Positions 6,864 to 14,433 of a stretch of 25,373 bases of DNA are shown here, piece after piece. Below the pieces are notes generated by a model, which was given only the letters and a program-made list of their open reading frames with translations, had not been told where the DNA came from and searched no databases. Made by a program: the position numbers and the translations under genes. This DNA is from a virus, in IMG/VR virus record IMGVR_UViG_3300032288_000280, positions 1 to 25,373 of that record, one strand, 5' to 3'. The first letter of the stretch is position 1. Every line of letters starts with the position of its first letter.

Positions 6864-7895
6864 TTAAAGCTCCGCCGCTGATGCCCAAAGGAACTGATAA
6901 TACGCAGCTGTTGACGAAGCATTTGAAGATGGGTCAACGCGGAAATATCCCGTCTGATTTTCGCCAACAGTCGGAGCTGATGAAGGGAAGCCACTTCCAG
7001 ATATTGACGAAAACGATAAAGTAGCTGTTGCACGCTTTGTGACCTTATAGTTTGTTGCCAAATAGTAAGGCGACGAACCGTTCGTATATCCAGACCAAAT
7101 GTTATATCCAGTCTCATAATACCGTTGGCACATAGCCAATTCTTGCGGGTAAAGACGCCGCTCAAATGGTGTGGCGACGGAGCCAACTTCTAGCTGAACG
7201 CCTGTGAGGTAGAAGGTTGCGCCGTTGGTGCCGACAACAGAGACTGCGCCAGTGGGAGCTACATAATTTCCTGCCGTCCAAGCGCCAGCCGTAGTGCTAT
7301 ATGTAGAGCCTGTGCCAATAGAAAAACTGACATTCAAGCCAACGCCTGTTGTCGTTAGCCACGTGCCAGATGTGTCGCCGGGAACAGAGACTGTTTTGTA
7401 TTCCCAAGTATTTGCAGAGCTAATGCTGTAGGAGAAAACATAAGACCGATCAGTGGCGCTATTTCTTATTGAGCCGCCGAATGTCCCAGTCAGGGAAGAG
7501 CGCACCCAAAACGATAGGCTGATAGATTTAGCGCCAGAAGTTCCCCAAGATAAATCCGTAACATTTTGCCCCTCAACCATTTGGCGCATCAAAAAAAAGT
7601 CGCCAGATACAATGCTGTATGATGAGAGAGATGTTAGGATGCAAGAGTTTTTAAAGCCAGTCGGGACTACCGTGCTTTGCTGCACAGAGTACTTGCTTGA
7701 TTGTGAGAGGTCAAAAGCCCAACGGTCCAGCACATAGTTATTTGTTGCCGGAGTAACACTAGCCCCCGCATTACGCTGGTCGATCTCCATCGCGCCGTTG
7801 ATGATCTTATTACGAGCGCCGAGGCTGACCGCAGTTCCTACAGCCGTCCCGTCGTTGAACGTGATGCCGTTCGTGCCGTTAATAGAAACTGCCAT
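6864..7895 (-). CDS. Tail fibre protein with carbohydrate-binding-type jelly-roll
   Basis: The protein has 343 aa. The N-terminal MAVSINGTNGITFNDGT module is shared in style with the C1q-like protein at 6158-6679. RNKIINGAMEIDQRNAG followed by YVLDRWAF (residues about 28-59) is the signature of a widespread phage tail-fibre family with a carbohydrate-binding, CBM-like beta-sandwich. The middle is beta-rich (LSFWVRSSLTGTFGGSI, YVFSYSISSANTWEYKTVSVPG, FYLTGVQLEVGSVATPFERR). The segment LEVGSVATPFERRLYPQELAMCQRYYE is a hallmark of the end of this domain, and the C-terminal domain may bind the receptor. It lies between two C1q-like genes and is probably a receptor-binding fibre of the tail. Confidence 0.85.
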   Translation of the reverse strand: MAVSINGTNGITFNDGTAVGTAVSLGARNKIINGAMEIDQRNAGASVTPATNNYVLDRWAFDLSQSSKYSVQQSTVVPTGFKNSCILTSLSSYSIVSGDFFLMRQMVEGQNVTDLSWGTSGAKSISLSFWVRSSLTGTFGGSIRNSATDRSYVFSYSISSANTWEYKTVSVPGDTSGTWLTTTGVGLNVSFSIGTGSTYSTTAGAWTAGNYVAPTGAVSVVGTNGATFYLTGVQLEVGSVATPFERRLYPQELAMCQRYYETGYNIWSGYTNGSSPYYLATNYKVTKRATATLSFSSISGSGFPSSAPTVGENQTGYFRVDPSSNASSTAAYYQFLWASAAEL

Positions 7896-7938
7896 CTTCA
7901 GCCTCGATCGTTCGCGTTAATAAACACACAGCATATCA

Positions 7939-8496
7939 TCACGCAGCCCTCACTAAGCAGCCTGAAAGTTGGCACGCAACGCCGGAAGAGTTGTAGTCAA
8001 ACGATGGGCTTGTCGCTGTTATGAAGCCGTATAGCTCAACGTAGTCGGTTGAACCATTAAGATAAATCAAACCGGATACAGCGTTCGCCAAACCTGAAAT
8101 GCCTGTGTTCACTACAGTATTTGATGCGGTGTAGATTGTGCCATTTTTGTAAATAGCTGCACTTGTTGCGGTTACGTTGTTGCTCGCTGATACACCACGC
8201 ACAACACCATTAAACTGATAGTAGCCAGCCACAGTTGGTGTGAAGCGGCTGCTTGCAAAGCAATTATTAGTATCGAAAATTTCATTTCCAAGCGTAACTT
8301 TTGTCCACGTCGAAGACGTTACGCTTTGGTCTACCGTGCTTTCTGCCATGAACGCCGGACCATTCCCTGCGAACGTGGAGCCAGTCGAAATCAGAGTGCC
8401 GCTGTTGTCTGGCAACTCAAGGACACGGTTTGATGCGGTGTTCGGCTCATTCAACGTGATGGAGCCACCGCCAGCGGAATTGAGAACAATAGACAT
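7939..8496 (-). CDS. C1q/TNF-like fibre or receptor-binding protein (copy B)
   Basis: The protein has 185 aa from ATG 8496, which overlaps the upstream stop as TGATG. The N-terminal module is SIVLNSAGGGSITLNEP...LELPDNSGTLIST, a phage fibre attachment pattern different from that of copy A. The C1q-like domain follows from about residue 45: GPAFMAESTVDQSV, RFTPTVAGYYQFNGVV, AIYKNGTIY, GLIYLNGSTDYVELYGF, then a CLVRAA end. The core lines up with copy A over most of its length, so the same domain has been attached to two different N-terminal modules. A homotrimeric receptor-binding role is inferred. The 43-base gap after its stop holds only the ribosome-binding region of the next fibre gene. Confidence 0.8.
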   Translation of the reverse strand: MSIVLNSAGGGSITLNEPNTASNRVLELPDNSGTLISTGSTFAGNGPAFMAESTVDQSVTSSTWTKVTLGNEIFDTNNCFASSRFTPTVAGYYQFNGVVRGVSASNNVTATSAAIYKNGTIYTASNTVVNTGISGLANAVSGLIYLNGSTDYVELYGFITATSPSFDYNSSGVACQLSGCLVRAA

Positions 8497-9032
8497 CAGA
8501 CAACCACCCAACGTGAGCCAGTGGGAACAGTGACAACCACGCCAGAATTGACCGTGATCGGCCCTGCTGACATTGCGTTGCTATTTGACGAGAGCGTGTA
8601 GCTGGCCGTGACGGTCTGACCGTTCTCGTAGAAGATCGCGTTACCGCCAGCGCCAGACGCGCCGCCGAGAGAACCCCACGACGAACCGTTGTAGCCTTCA
8701 AAGCGGTTGATCGTCGTGTTGAAGCGGAACATGCCGGCAGACGGAGACCCGCTCTTCTGAGCGTCCGTGCCAGCCGGAACCTTGATCTGGCCGGTTCCAG
8801 ACATGGTCAGGTCTACAGACGACGTAAACGTGCCAGTGACAGCTAATGTGCCACCTACTGAAAGCGTCTTTGCTGATCCAACATTCAACCCGACCGACGT
8901 GCCTGTGCCGTCCGTCTTGAAGACGAGGTCTACTGCGGTCAGATCTGAGTTAAGCTTCGTCCCCCAAGTGTCACGGCTTGCGCCGACCTCGGGGAGCGTC
9001 AGGTTAAGATACGGGGTATAACTGTCTGCCAT
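8496..9032 (-). CDS. Short tail fibre protein
   Basis: The protein has 178 aa. The N-terminal YTPYLNLTLPEVGASRDTWG pattern is a very common opening of phage tail-fibre proteins and probably anchors to the tail. A beta-rich stalk follows (SVGGTLAVTGTFTSSVDLTMSGTGQIKVP), then the module PSAGMFRFNTTINRFEGYNGSSWGSLGG. The C-terminal residues ENGQTVTASYTLSSNSNAMSAGPITVNSGVVVTVP are a recurring fibre end module. It is likely to be a trimeric beta-helical appendage. Its stop overlaps the next start (TGATG). Host-binding specificity cannot be read from the sequence. Confidence 0.85.
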   Translation of the reverse strand: MADSYTPYLNLTLPEVGASRDTWGTKLNSDLTAVDLVFKTDGTGTSVGLNVGSAKTLSVGGTLAVTGTFTSSVDLTMSGTGQIKVPAGTDAQKSGSPSAGMFRFNTTINRFEGYNGSSWGSLGGASGAGGNAIFYENGQTVTASYTLSSNSNAMSAGPITVNSGVVVTVPTGSRWVVV

Positions 9033-9041
9033 GTTGGCCCC

Positions 9042-10817
9042 TTAGTTCAATCGCTGCCAGCTGTCGGAACCGGACGGGAGAACCGTCCATGATTTAGCAA
9101 GAATATCGCTCGGCGTCCACGTTTGAGATGCGACGGCCTCTTTCTCCCACAAGAACCGCGCCTGAGCGGACATCGAACTCGAAGAAGCACAAGTTGCATA
9201 CCCGGCAAAAATGCCCTTTGCGCCAGCACTTACGTCAGACACAACGGCACAAGTCAATGAGCAACTATAGACAACAACCGGGGCTGCCTCAACGTGCGAT
9301 TGCGCGCTGATTGTCTCTAGCGCAATGGCTACCCGAACCCCAGACGCTGTCATGCTCGAGGAGGCAGAGATCGTTTGCGTCGCAAACACAATCCGTTTTG
9401 CTGCTGCCGTCATATTTGACGTTGAAGTGCTATCTGCGGCAGCTTCGGCAATACGAACGCCAGAAGCTGACATACCACTTACAACTGGGATAGTTGCCGA
9501 GACGCTGTATACGGTTTTTGCGAATGCAGATGCGCTTGATGTTGACGCGCCAGTAGCCGAGGACAGAAAAACCTCAACCGCAGATGCAGTTGCGCCTGAC
9601 GAACAAGGTAGAGTTTCTGTAACTTTGACCAAGCGGACAGGGTCTGCTGACGCGGCGCTTGTTGCCGCGATTGTCGCAGAAGCTTCTACAAAGCCGCTTT
9701 TTCCATACGGACCCGCACCGTAGTACGAATACCCGTATTCACCGCTCAAGATCGAATAAACCGTCCCTGTTGAAGTTGATGCGCCAGTGCCAGCAGCCGT
9801 GACGATATTTCTGACTTCATAAGTGACGATGATGGCAGCGTTCGCACCGGAACCGGCATTGCCAACCGTTGTAATGGCTACGCCAGAACCACCACCGCCG
9901 CCTCCATACAAAGCGCCATTGCCAGCTACGCCGCTGGTACCGCCAGCCGTTGTCGTTGCGTTACCGCCGGAGCCACCACCGCCGCCACCTGCGCCAGCCG
10001 TGCCACCTGCCGTGATCGTGTAGTTTGTGCCCGCACCACCATTGCCGCCTGTGCCAGATGCGCCAGCACTATTATTAAACCCTCCGCCGCCACCGCCGCC
10101 GCCGCCATTCGCCCCTGCGCCAGCATTGCCGCCGACAGCCGTTCCGGCAGTACCACCCGCCGTGTTCGAATAAGTATTGCCGCCCGCGCCACCTGCGCCT
10201 GAGAGGGTCGCAGCACTATTCCCCCCTGCGCTGCGAACGCCGCCGCCGCCGCCGCCCCCCGATCCGTTCAATGCTCCGGCGTTGCCACCGGTAGCCCCGA
10301 CGCCAAGATCAGAGCCTGCCGCGCCACCACCGCCACCGCCACCGCGTGACGTAATACCAGCACCCGTGCCGCCCGTGCCACCTGAGAAAACCGTCGTACC
10401 AAAACCGGAAGCAGACGCGCCACCCGCAGCATTGCCAGAAGCTGTACCACCAGCGCCACCCTTAGCGAGGACGCCTGTCGTGTTAGACGTTGGGGCAGTA
10501 TTAGAGGATGTGCGGGTTGACGTGTTCCAGTTCAGCCAACTGTCGCCACCCGCAACGCCATTTGATCCAGCCGTTGTCGACGTTACACCGCCTGCACCAA
10601 TGGAAATATAGACTGTAGTATTTGGCAGGAGGTTTAGAGCACTAGAAGAAAAAGCCCCGCCACCGCCACCACCGGAACCACTTGATGCGCCGGAAACACC
10701 TTTACGACCTGACCCGCCAGCGCCAAGTACAACGACCGTTGCATTGACGTTCGGATCAAGGTCAGAAGGTGTCGTCCACGTTGTGCCAGACGTGAGAAGG
10801 ACTGTTTTAGTTGGCAT
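9042..10817 (-). CDS. Glycine-rich adhesin / tail fibre with exact 20-residue repeats
   Basis: The protein has 591 aa from ATG 10817, chosen because GAGGGGG lies six bases upstream; an earlier in-frame start would add five residues. Residues about 1-35 form a beta-rich head, which runs into a large Gly-rich domain (about 30-330, with runs of 6-9 Gly such as GGGGGGAF and GGGGGSG) like the Gly_rich_2 adhesin fold, whose glycine loops often form polyglycine-II bundles. Residues about 376-555 are nine tandem 20-residue units with the pattern x(T/A)I..S..(M/V)(S/T)A..(V/A)R(V/I). A short Trp-containing tail (SQTWTPSDILAKSWTVLP) ends it. It is probably the receptor-contact protein of a tail fibre. 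The gene overlaps the upstream one by 11 bases. Confidence 0.85.
   Translation of the reverse strand: MPTKTVLLTSGTTWTTPSDLDPNVNATVVVLGAGGSGRKGVSGASSGSGGGGGGAFSSSALNLLPNTTVYISIGAGGVTSTTAGSNGVAGGDSWLNWNTSTRTSSNTAPTSNTTGVLAKGGAGGTASGNAAGGASASGFGTTVFSGGTGGTGAGITSRGGGGGGGAAGSDLGVGATGGNAGALNGSGGGGGGGVRSAGGNSAATLSGAGGAGGNTYSNTAGGTAGTAVGGNAGAGANGGGGGGGGGFNNSAGASGTGGNGGAGTNYTITAGGTAGAGGGGGGSGGNATTTAGGTSGVAGNGALYGGGGGGSGVAITTVGNAGSGANAAIIVTYEVRNIVTAAGTGASTSTGTVYSILSGEYGYSYYGAGPYGKSGFVEASATIAATSAASADPVRLVKVTETLPCSSGATASAVEVFLSSATGASTSSASAFAKTVYSVSATIPVVSGMSASGVRIAEAAADSTSTSNMTAAAKRIVFATQTISASSSMTASGVRVAIALETISAQSHVEAAPVVVYSCSLTCAVVSDVSAGAKGIFAGYATCASSSSMSAQARFLWEKEAVASQTWTPSDILAKSWTVLPSGSDSWQRLN
9153..9692 (-). 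repeat. Nine tandem in-frame 60-nt units encoding 20-residue repeats
   Basis: Within the adhesin the protein falls into nine consecutive 20-residue blocks with no gaps. Blocks read for example IVFATQTISASSSMTASGVR, VYSVSATIPVVSGMSASGVR and IFAGYATCASSSSMSAQARF. Small residues (Ser, Ala, Thr) alternate with a hydrophobic or aromatic start and a basic R or K near the end of most blocks. The DNA copies have diverged, so the unit is maintained at protein level rather than by recent duplication. It probably builds a regular stalk. Confidence 0.85.
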
Positions 10818-11016
10818 CAGGTTCCCCCTCAATGATTAGAGGAGGATCAGGATCGACAAAATCATTGATGATGCTGTCGTAAACCCACCCGATCTGACAC
10901 GTCGAATGGTCTGCATCAACCAAAAAGCAGCCGTCGGGTGAAATGTCATTGAGGCTTTGAACCACAATGACATTCACCACTATATTTGTCGCAATTTCTA
11001 CGACGGCTGCTCTCAC
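10807..11016 (-). CDS. Small tail-associated protein
   Basis: The protein has 69 aa. I place the start at GTG 11016, five bases beyond the upstream stop, because the resulting N-terminus (MRAAVVEIATNIVVNVIVV) matches the usual opening of a common family of short phage tail proteins that continue to a CQIGWVYD-type motif; the latter is present at about residues 41-48. An ATG at 11055 would add 13 residues and overlap the upstream gene. It ends in acidic, Pro-rich residues (VDPDPPLIIEGEPDAN) that overlap the adhesin start by 11 bases. It resembles tail fibre assembly or tip proteins, but the function is not established. Confidence 0.7.
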   Translation of the reverse strand: MRAAVVEIATNIVVNVIVVQSLNDISPDGCFLVDADHSTCQIGWVYDSIINDFVDPDPPLIIEGEPDAN

Positions 11017-11020
11017 GTTG

Positions 11021-11413
11021 TTAGTCCAGCGTGATGACGAGTGTTCCGGCATCAAAGCGAAGAACGTCCCCGCTGCCGATCGTCTTTGCTGCTGTCAAAT
11101 CGGCAAACGCAAGCAAGTTCCCGCTAGTTGAAGCATCAAAAACGCCAGCGGCGACGATCGTACCCCAAGAACCACTTGCAGTCGGGAACTCAATCGCAGA
11201 TGTGTTTGCTGCTTGTGTTGGAGCCGTGCCAGATACTGTGAATGAAGCAGACTGACGAGCATACGATCCGCCAGAAACTTCAGTGCCGCCGCCAGCTTCG
11301 CCCGGTGCAACCGTATAGAGAGCGACGTACCACGAAGTCGGGCGCGTTGCTGAGTTCGCCGTGAAGAGCCAGTCAAGGACAAGGTCTTCAGCATAATTAG
11401 TAAATCCAGCCAT
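11021..11413 (-). CDS. Gp80-type phage tail/virion protein
   Basis: The protein has 130 aa. FTNYAEDLVLDWLF, then ATRPTSWYVALYTVAPGEAGGGTEV and GGSYARQSASFTVSG, and WGTIVAAGVFDASTSGNLLAFADL match a very widespread small beta-sandwich phage family often called tail fibre protein or Gp80-like. It is usually found beside head-tail connector genes, as here. The role is probably structural (a tail or capsid accessory), not catalytic. The start overlaps the adaptor stop as TGATG. The stop comes five bases before the next start. Confidence 0.85.
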   Translation of the reverse strand: MAGFTNYAEDLVLDWLFTANSATRPTSWYVALYTVAPGEAGGGTEVSGGSYARQSASFTVSGTAPTQAANTSAIEFPTASGSWGTIVAAGVFDASTSGNLLAFADLTAAKTIGSGDVLRFDAGTLVITLD

Positions 11414-12030
11414 CAGTAGACCCTCCTAGCTCGGGCGATAAGCGGCGAACCGCTGTGTGTGGACTTCATGCTCTCTTCGTTTAGAGCTTCGATCCGAGAG
11501 TTGTAAATAGCAGCGAAGACAGGCATGCGCTGATCGTCCATGAGGAACGGCTGCGCGTGCATCAGAGCGCCGTAGAGATAAACGTCAGGCGCTTTCGTCA
11601 GAAGCCAGTTCGTCGATACAACTTCCGACAGCGGTGTGATCTTGCCATAGTAGACCATCTCGATGTCGATGTCTGCGCCGGGAGGCGGGATCAACTCGAT
11701 CGCGCCGTTCATCAGCGAGTACGCTGCGACGTTCGTGAAGAACTGTTGCTTGTTGATGTAGTCGGCCTCGTCGAGCGTGACGAAGCGAAGCGGCTGCGCT
11801 CCATCGACGATGTGGAGATTGATCGCCTCAAGCCAATCAGCCGGCAGTTGCACATATTCGTTGCTGCTCTGCGCTTCGGCACGAACGATCATCTCGCGCG
11901 TGCGAAGGCGCGTGTTCATGTCTGCTTCAGCAAACTGAATGAACGTCGGGATTTGAGCCGTGAGATCAGCACGGTTTAGATAATCCGCGATCGTCGATTG
12001 CAGCGTTGTGTAGTTCGTAATCGTCGCCAT
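11413..12030 (-). CDS. Head-to-tail adaptor (SU10/P22 gp4-like)
   Basis: The protein has 205 aa. The start MATITNYTTLQSTIADYLNRADL, then IPTFIQFAEADMNTRLRTREM, YVQLPADWLEAINL and KAPDVYLYGALMHAQPFL match the phage SU10-type adaptor family, the head completion ring that connects the portal to the tail. Helical N- and C-terminal segments flank a beta part (IELIPPPGADIDIEMVYYGKITPLS). The gene lies directly after the capsid block, in the usual place, and overlaps both neighbours by TGATG. It would act in the mature virion between portal and tail hub. I am confident of the family but not of subunit number. Confidence 0.87.
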   Translation of the reverse strand: MATITNYTTLQSTIADYLNRADLTAQIPTFIQFAEADMNTRLRTREMIVRAEAQSSNEYVQLPADWLEAINLHIVDGAQPLRFVTLDEADYINKQQFFTNVAAYSLMNGAIELIPPPGADIDIEMVYYGKITPLSEVVSTNWLLTKAPDVYLYGALMHAQPFLMDDQRMPVFAAIYNSRIEALNEESMKSTHSGSPLIARARRVY

Positions 12031-12356
12031 CAGCTCGCCATCCAGTGTGTGCGATAGGGCTGCGCTTCGTCAGACTTCAGCCAGCGGCGCATCGCCATCT
12101 TGTCGCCAATGATGTTGCGCTGAAGGAGATCGAGATAGACGTGCATCGGCAGACTTGCGACCTTAACCATGTCGCCTGTCTTAGCCGTGCGAGAAACTTC
12201 ATCACGTTCTGCCTTAGCCTGCTCGACGATCTCATCCACTTGGTAGATGTTCTCGATGTGCATCTTGCCGTCAGGCGTGACGTGCATCTTCGTCATTGAG
12301 CCGGTGAATGCATCACCGCCAAGATCAAACGAGCCGGGGGCAAACTCTTCTGCCAT
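12030..12356 (-). CDS. Small conserved protein following the major capsid gene, function unknown
   Basis: The protein has 108 aa. It has a GGAGAGG-like Shine-Dalgarno just before ATG 12356. The protein begins MAEEFAPGSFDLGGDAFTG, has a beta segment (MHVTPDGKMHIENIYQVDEI), then helices (VEQAKAERDEVSRTAKTGDM and MHVYLDLLQRNIIGDKMAMRRWL). It lies between the capsid-gene terminator and the adaptor gene, the position where head-completion or decoration proteins of podophages are often encoded. No motif decides between these. The stop overlaps the adaptor start as TGATG. A virion-assembly role is inferred. Confidence 0.75.
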   Translation of the reverse strand: MAEEFAPGSFDLGGDAFTGSMTKMHVTPDGKMHIENIYQVDEIVEQAKAERDEVSRTAKTGDMVKVASLPMHVYLDLLQRNIIGDKMAMRRWLKSDEAQPYRTHWMAS

Positions 12357-12373
12357 AAATCCTCTCCGTGAAA

Positions 12374-12399
12374 GAAGGGGCGGGTTTCCCCGCCCCTCT
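12374..12399 (-). terminator. Factor-independent terminator-like hairpin after the major capsid gene
   Basis: A perfect 8-bp GC stem (GGGGCGGG / CCCGCCCC, positions 12377-12384 and 12389-12396) encloses a four-base GAAA loop on the minus strand and is followed by TTCTTT. The capsid stop is at 12405, six bases before the hairpin begins. The T-tract is short, so partial read-through to the adaptor gene is likely. This would give more capsid mRNA than downstream mRNA. Confidence 0.8.
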
Positions 12400-12404
12400 A
12401 TTCA

Positions 12405-13385
12405 TCAAGCCGAAGTCGTGAGGTTGGCGATGATCGCGTGAGCCTTTTCGTTCTTCACGCGGAGGCCGTACTCGACGACGAGTTCCTTTTTCACCGCATC
12501 GCCCGTCGGAGCGATGTCGATGACGCGGAACGGACGGAGGTAGGACACCGAAGCGTATTCGGGGTCTAGGACGAACGCGAAGTTCTCAGGCTGAAATCTA
12601 TTTGGGACTATGGCCAACTCCCCGAAATCTCCGAGGTATACGTCAGCCGTCGCAATAATTTTCAGCGGCTTCACTTGGTTGTAGGTGACGCGCTGTTCAG
12701 CAAGACCAGCGAACGCCGAAGCGACGGTCTTGTTGTACGGGCCGACCATGAGGATCGACGGATTGCCGCCTTCCGACCAAGCCTGCTGCTGCGCTGTCTT
12801 GAGCATCGCTTCAGTGAACGCAACGTCTGTTGCGGTCGAGAGGCTCGTCCAACCAGCGTTCGGGTAGCCGTTGCCACCAGCGCCAGACATCGTCGGAGCG
12901 ACGGCGCTGTTCGCCTGAATGTTCGTCTGCAACCAAGCCGGGAGACCAGCAGTGTTGCGGGCGGTCGAGTTGTTGCCTGCGACAGCCGCTTGGTTGCGCA
13001 ACAGGATAAATTCTATATCCCGTTTTAGCTCTTTCGCTTTTTTGGCCTGTTGGTAGGCCATGACGGTGCGCATCCCGGCAGTGTTGACGGCGTCAGAGGT
13101 GTTCGACACCGAGACGACCTTCGTGCTGATCTGGCAGTAGTTGGCAACGCGCAAAGTTGCGTCAAAGTCGGCATCGCCGGCATTTGCGCCTTCGATCGCA
13201 GCATTTACGCCGGCTGCGGCTAATTCGTCTGTCTGCCACTCAAAATAAGTGTTCGAGGCAGTGTCACGACCGACGTTCGACATGAACGGCGTATCGACGG
13301 GCGAGATGTCGTAGATGATGTTTGCAAGGTCTTCGCGGATCGCGTTGCTTGCGTCGTAGGTGGTTACTTTAGAAACGGAAGCCAT
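12405..13385 (-). CDS. Major capsid protein, SU10 family (DUF5309)
   Basis: The protein has 326 aa. TYDASNAIREDLANIIYDISPVDTPFMSNVGRDTASNTYFEWQTDEL, INRx-like glutamine/asparagine positions and YQQAKKAKELKRDIEFILL match the SU10-type, HK97-fold major capsid protein family. The C-terminal part (FELA...FRVIDIAPTGDAVKKELVVEYGLRVKNEKAHAIIANL) ends in the conserved 'NEKAHAII' type motif. It forms the icosahedral shell around the scaffold. A perfect AGGAGGT Shine-Dalgarno six bases before the ATG and a terminator hairpin right after the stop fit very high expression. It follows the scaffold gene by four bases and is in the correct order after portal and scaffold. Confidence 0.93.
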   Translation of the reverse strand: MASVSKVTTYDASNAIREDLANIIYDISPVDTPFMSNVGRDTASNTYFEWQTDELAAAGVNAAIEGANAGDADFDATLRVANYCQISTKVVSVSNTSDAVNTAGMRTVMAYQQAKKAKELKRDIEFILLRNQAAVAGNNSTARNTAGLPAWLQTNIQANSAVAPTMSGAGGNGYPNAGWTSLSTATDVAFTEAMLKTAQQQAWSEGGNPSILMVGPYNKTVASAFAGLAEQRVTYNQVKPLKIIATADVYLGDFGELAIVPNRFQPENFAFVLDPEYASVSYLRPFRVIDIAPTGDAVKKELVVEYGLRVKNEKAHAIIANLTTSA

Positions 13386-13389
13386 CGGC

Positions 13390-14421
13390 TTACCTCCTGT
13401 CTAGAAGTCCGAAAAAGGCAGCTGCGTCATCGACGCTGCCGGTTTTAGCGAGACGTTGTTTCATCCGCGTGATCTCGGTCGTTTTGCGCGGCGATGATGC
13501 CGCTGTTCCCGCTTTCATCGGCTTAGGCCCTTCCTGCTTTTGAGGTTTGGGGCGGTTAGCCATCAGCTCGTCATATTTACGAGCCTTGTCGAGAACTAAC
13601 AGGGCGCGTGGGTCGTATGCTTGCGCGAGTTCTTCGTCCGTATAGCCGACCTTGCGGCCATAGTCCTTTAGCTTGCTACGCGCGTCGTCCCACTTCTTTG
13701 CGTCACGCCACTCTGGATTTTTCTCGACGAGCCACTTCTGACCCTCTTCGACAATCTTCCGAAGTTGCGCCTGCTCTTCATGCTGACGTAGGTAGCTGAG
13801 ACGTTCCTGTTCGGCTCTCGTCGCAGCAAGGCGCTCCTGATAGTCGCGCCACTGGTCCCTAATCAGCGGATAATTCAAGGGGTCTTCACGATGCAGTTTT
13901 TCCCAGTCTGGCTCTTGCGGCATCATGCTTTCAAGCTGCTGCCGTAGTGCCGGGATTAACTGCGCGTAAGTCTCCTCTAGAGCTTTCGCCTGTTGACGTA
14001 CCGCTTCAACTTCCTGCTTCTCCTCACGGATCGCATTCATGTTGCGCGAATAATCGGACTGCCGTTGATAACCTTCACGCGCTTCTTTCAGAGTGACTTG
14101 CTGCATCTTGCCGTCAATCTTGACGGTTATGAGCGTATCATCCGAAGGCTCGCCCTCCGAACTATCTTCGTCGTCCTCTGCGGTTTCCGTCGCATCTTCT
14201 TCTGACGACGCATCGACCTCGTCGGTCTCTGCGGCCTCTCCGTCATAAGAAGGCGTCTCTTCGACATCTTCCGCAGACGCCTCGACCTCTTCGGTCTCGG
14301 CAGGGGCAACCTGACTTTTGGCGGGTTTGGGTTCGGCTTCGCCTCCCAATAATGCCGCCATCCGATCTGCTGCTTCTGCAATGCCGATTTCGCTAGGCTG
14401 CGACTGCTCGGCTGTGTTCAT
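13390..14421 (-). CDS. Capsid scaffolding protein
   Basis: The protein has 343 aa. The N-terminal third (about residues 20-97) is extremely acidic and Ala/Glu/Asp-rich (ETEEVEASAEDVEETPS, SSEEDATETAEDDEDSSEG), then a compact segment TLITVKIDGKMQQVTLKEAREGYQRQSDYSRNM and a long charged coiled coil (about 125-225). The C-terminal part is basic with MKQRLAKTGSVDDAAAFFGLLDRR, the kind of short helix-turn-helix end that binds coat protein. Position between portal and major capsid gene is that of a scaffold. It guides procapsid assembly and leaves afterwards. The ATG at 14421 is preceded by GGGAG. Confidence 0.87.
   Translation of the reverse strand: MNTAEQSQPSEIGIAEAADRMAALLGGEAEPKPAKSQVAPAETEEVEASAEDVEETPSYDGEAAETDEVDASSEEDATETAEDDEDSSEGEPSDDTLITVKIDGKMQQVTLKEAREGYQRQSDYSRNMNAIREEKQEVEAVRQQAKALEETYAQLIPALRQQLESMMPQEPDWEKLHREDPLNYPLIRDQWRDYQERLAATRAEQERLSYLRQHEEQAQLRKIVEEGQKWLVEKNPEWRDAKKWDDARSKLKDYGRKVGYTDEELAQAYDPRALLVLDKARKYDELMANRPKPQKQEGPKPMKAGTAASSPRKTTEITRMKQRLAKTGSVDDAAAFFGLLDRR
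13392..13398 (-). promoter_or_regulatory. Strong Shine-Dalgarno (AGGAGGT) of the major capsid gene
   Basis: AGGAGGT is complementary to the 3' end of 16S rRNA over seven bases and lies six bases before the capsid ATG. It is also the end of the scaffold reading frame (its TAA lies within the site's last bases), so scaffold termination and capsid initiation are placed side by side. It fixes the capsid start at 13385. Confidence 0.9.
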
Positions 14422-14433
14422 GTATTTACTCCC

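Noticed and set aside
9153-9692. CRISPR-like tandem repeat
   Set aside because: The period is in frame, units are diverged protein repeats, and there are no identical repeats separated by unique spacers.
9823-10611. Proline-rich plus-strand frames
   Set aside because: They are the antisense of glycine codons (GGN read as NCC) in the adhesin, not separate proteins.
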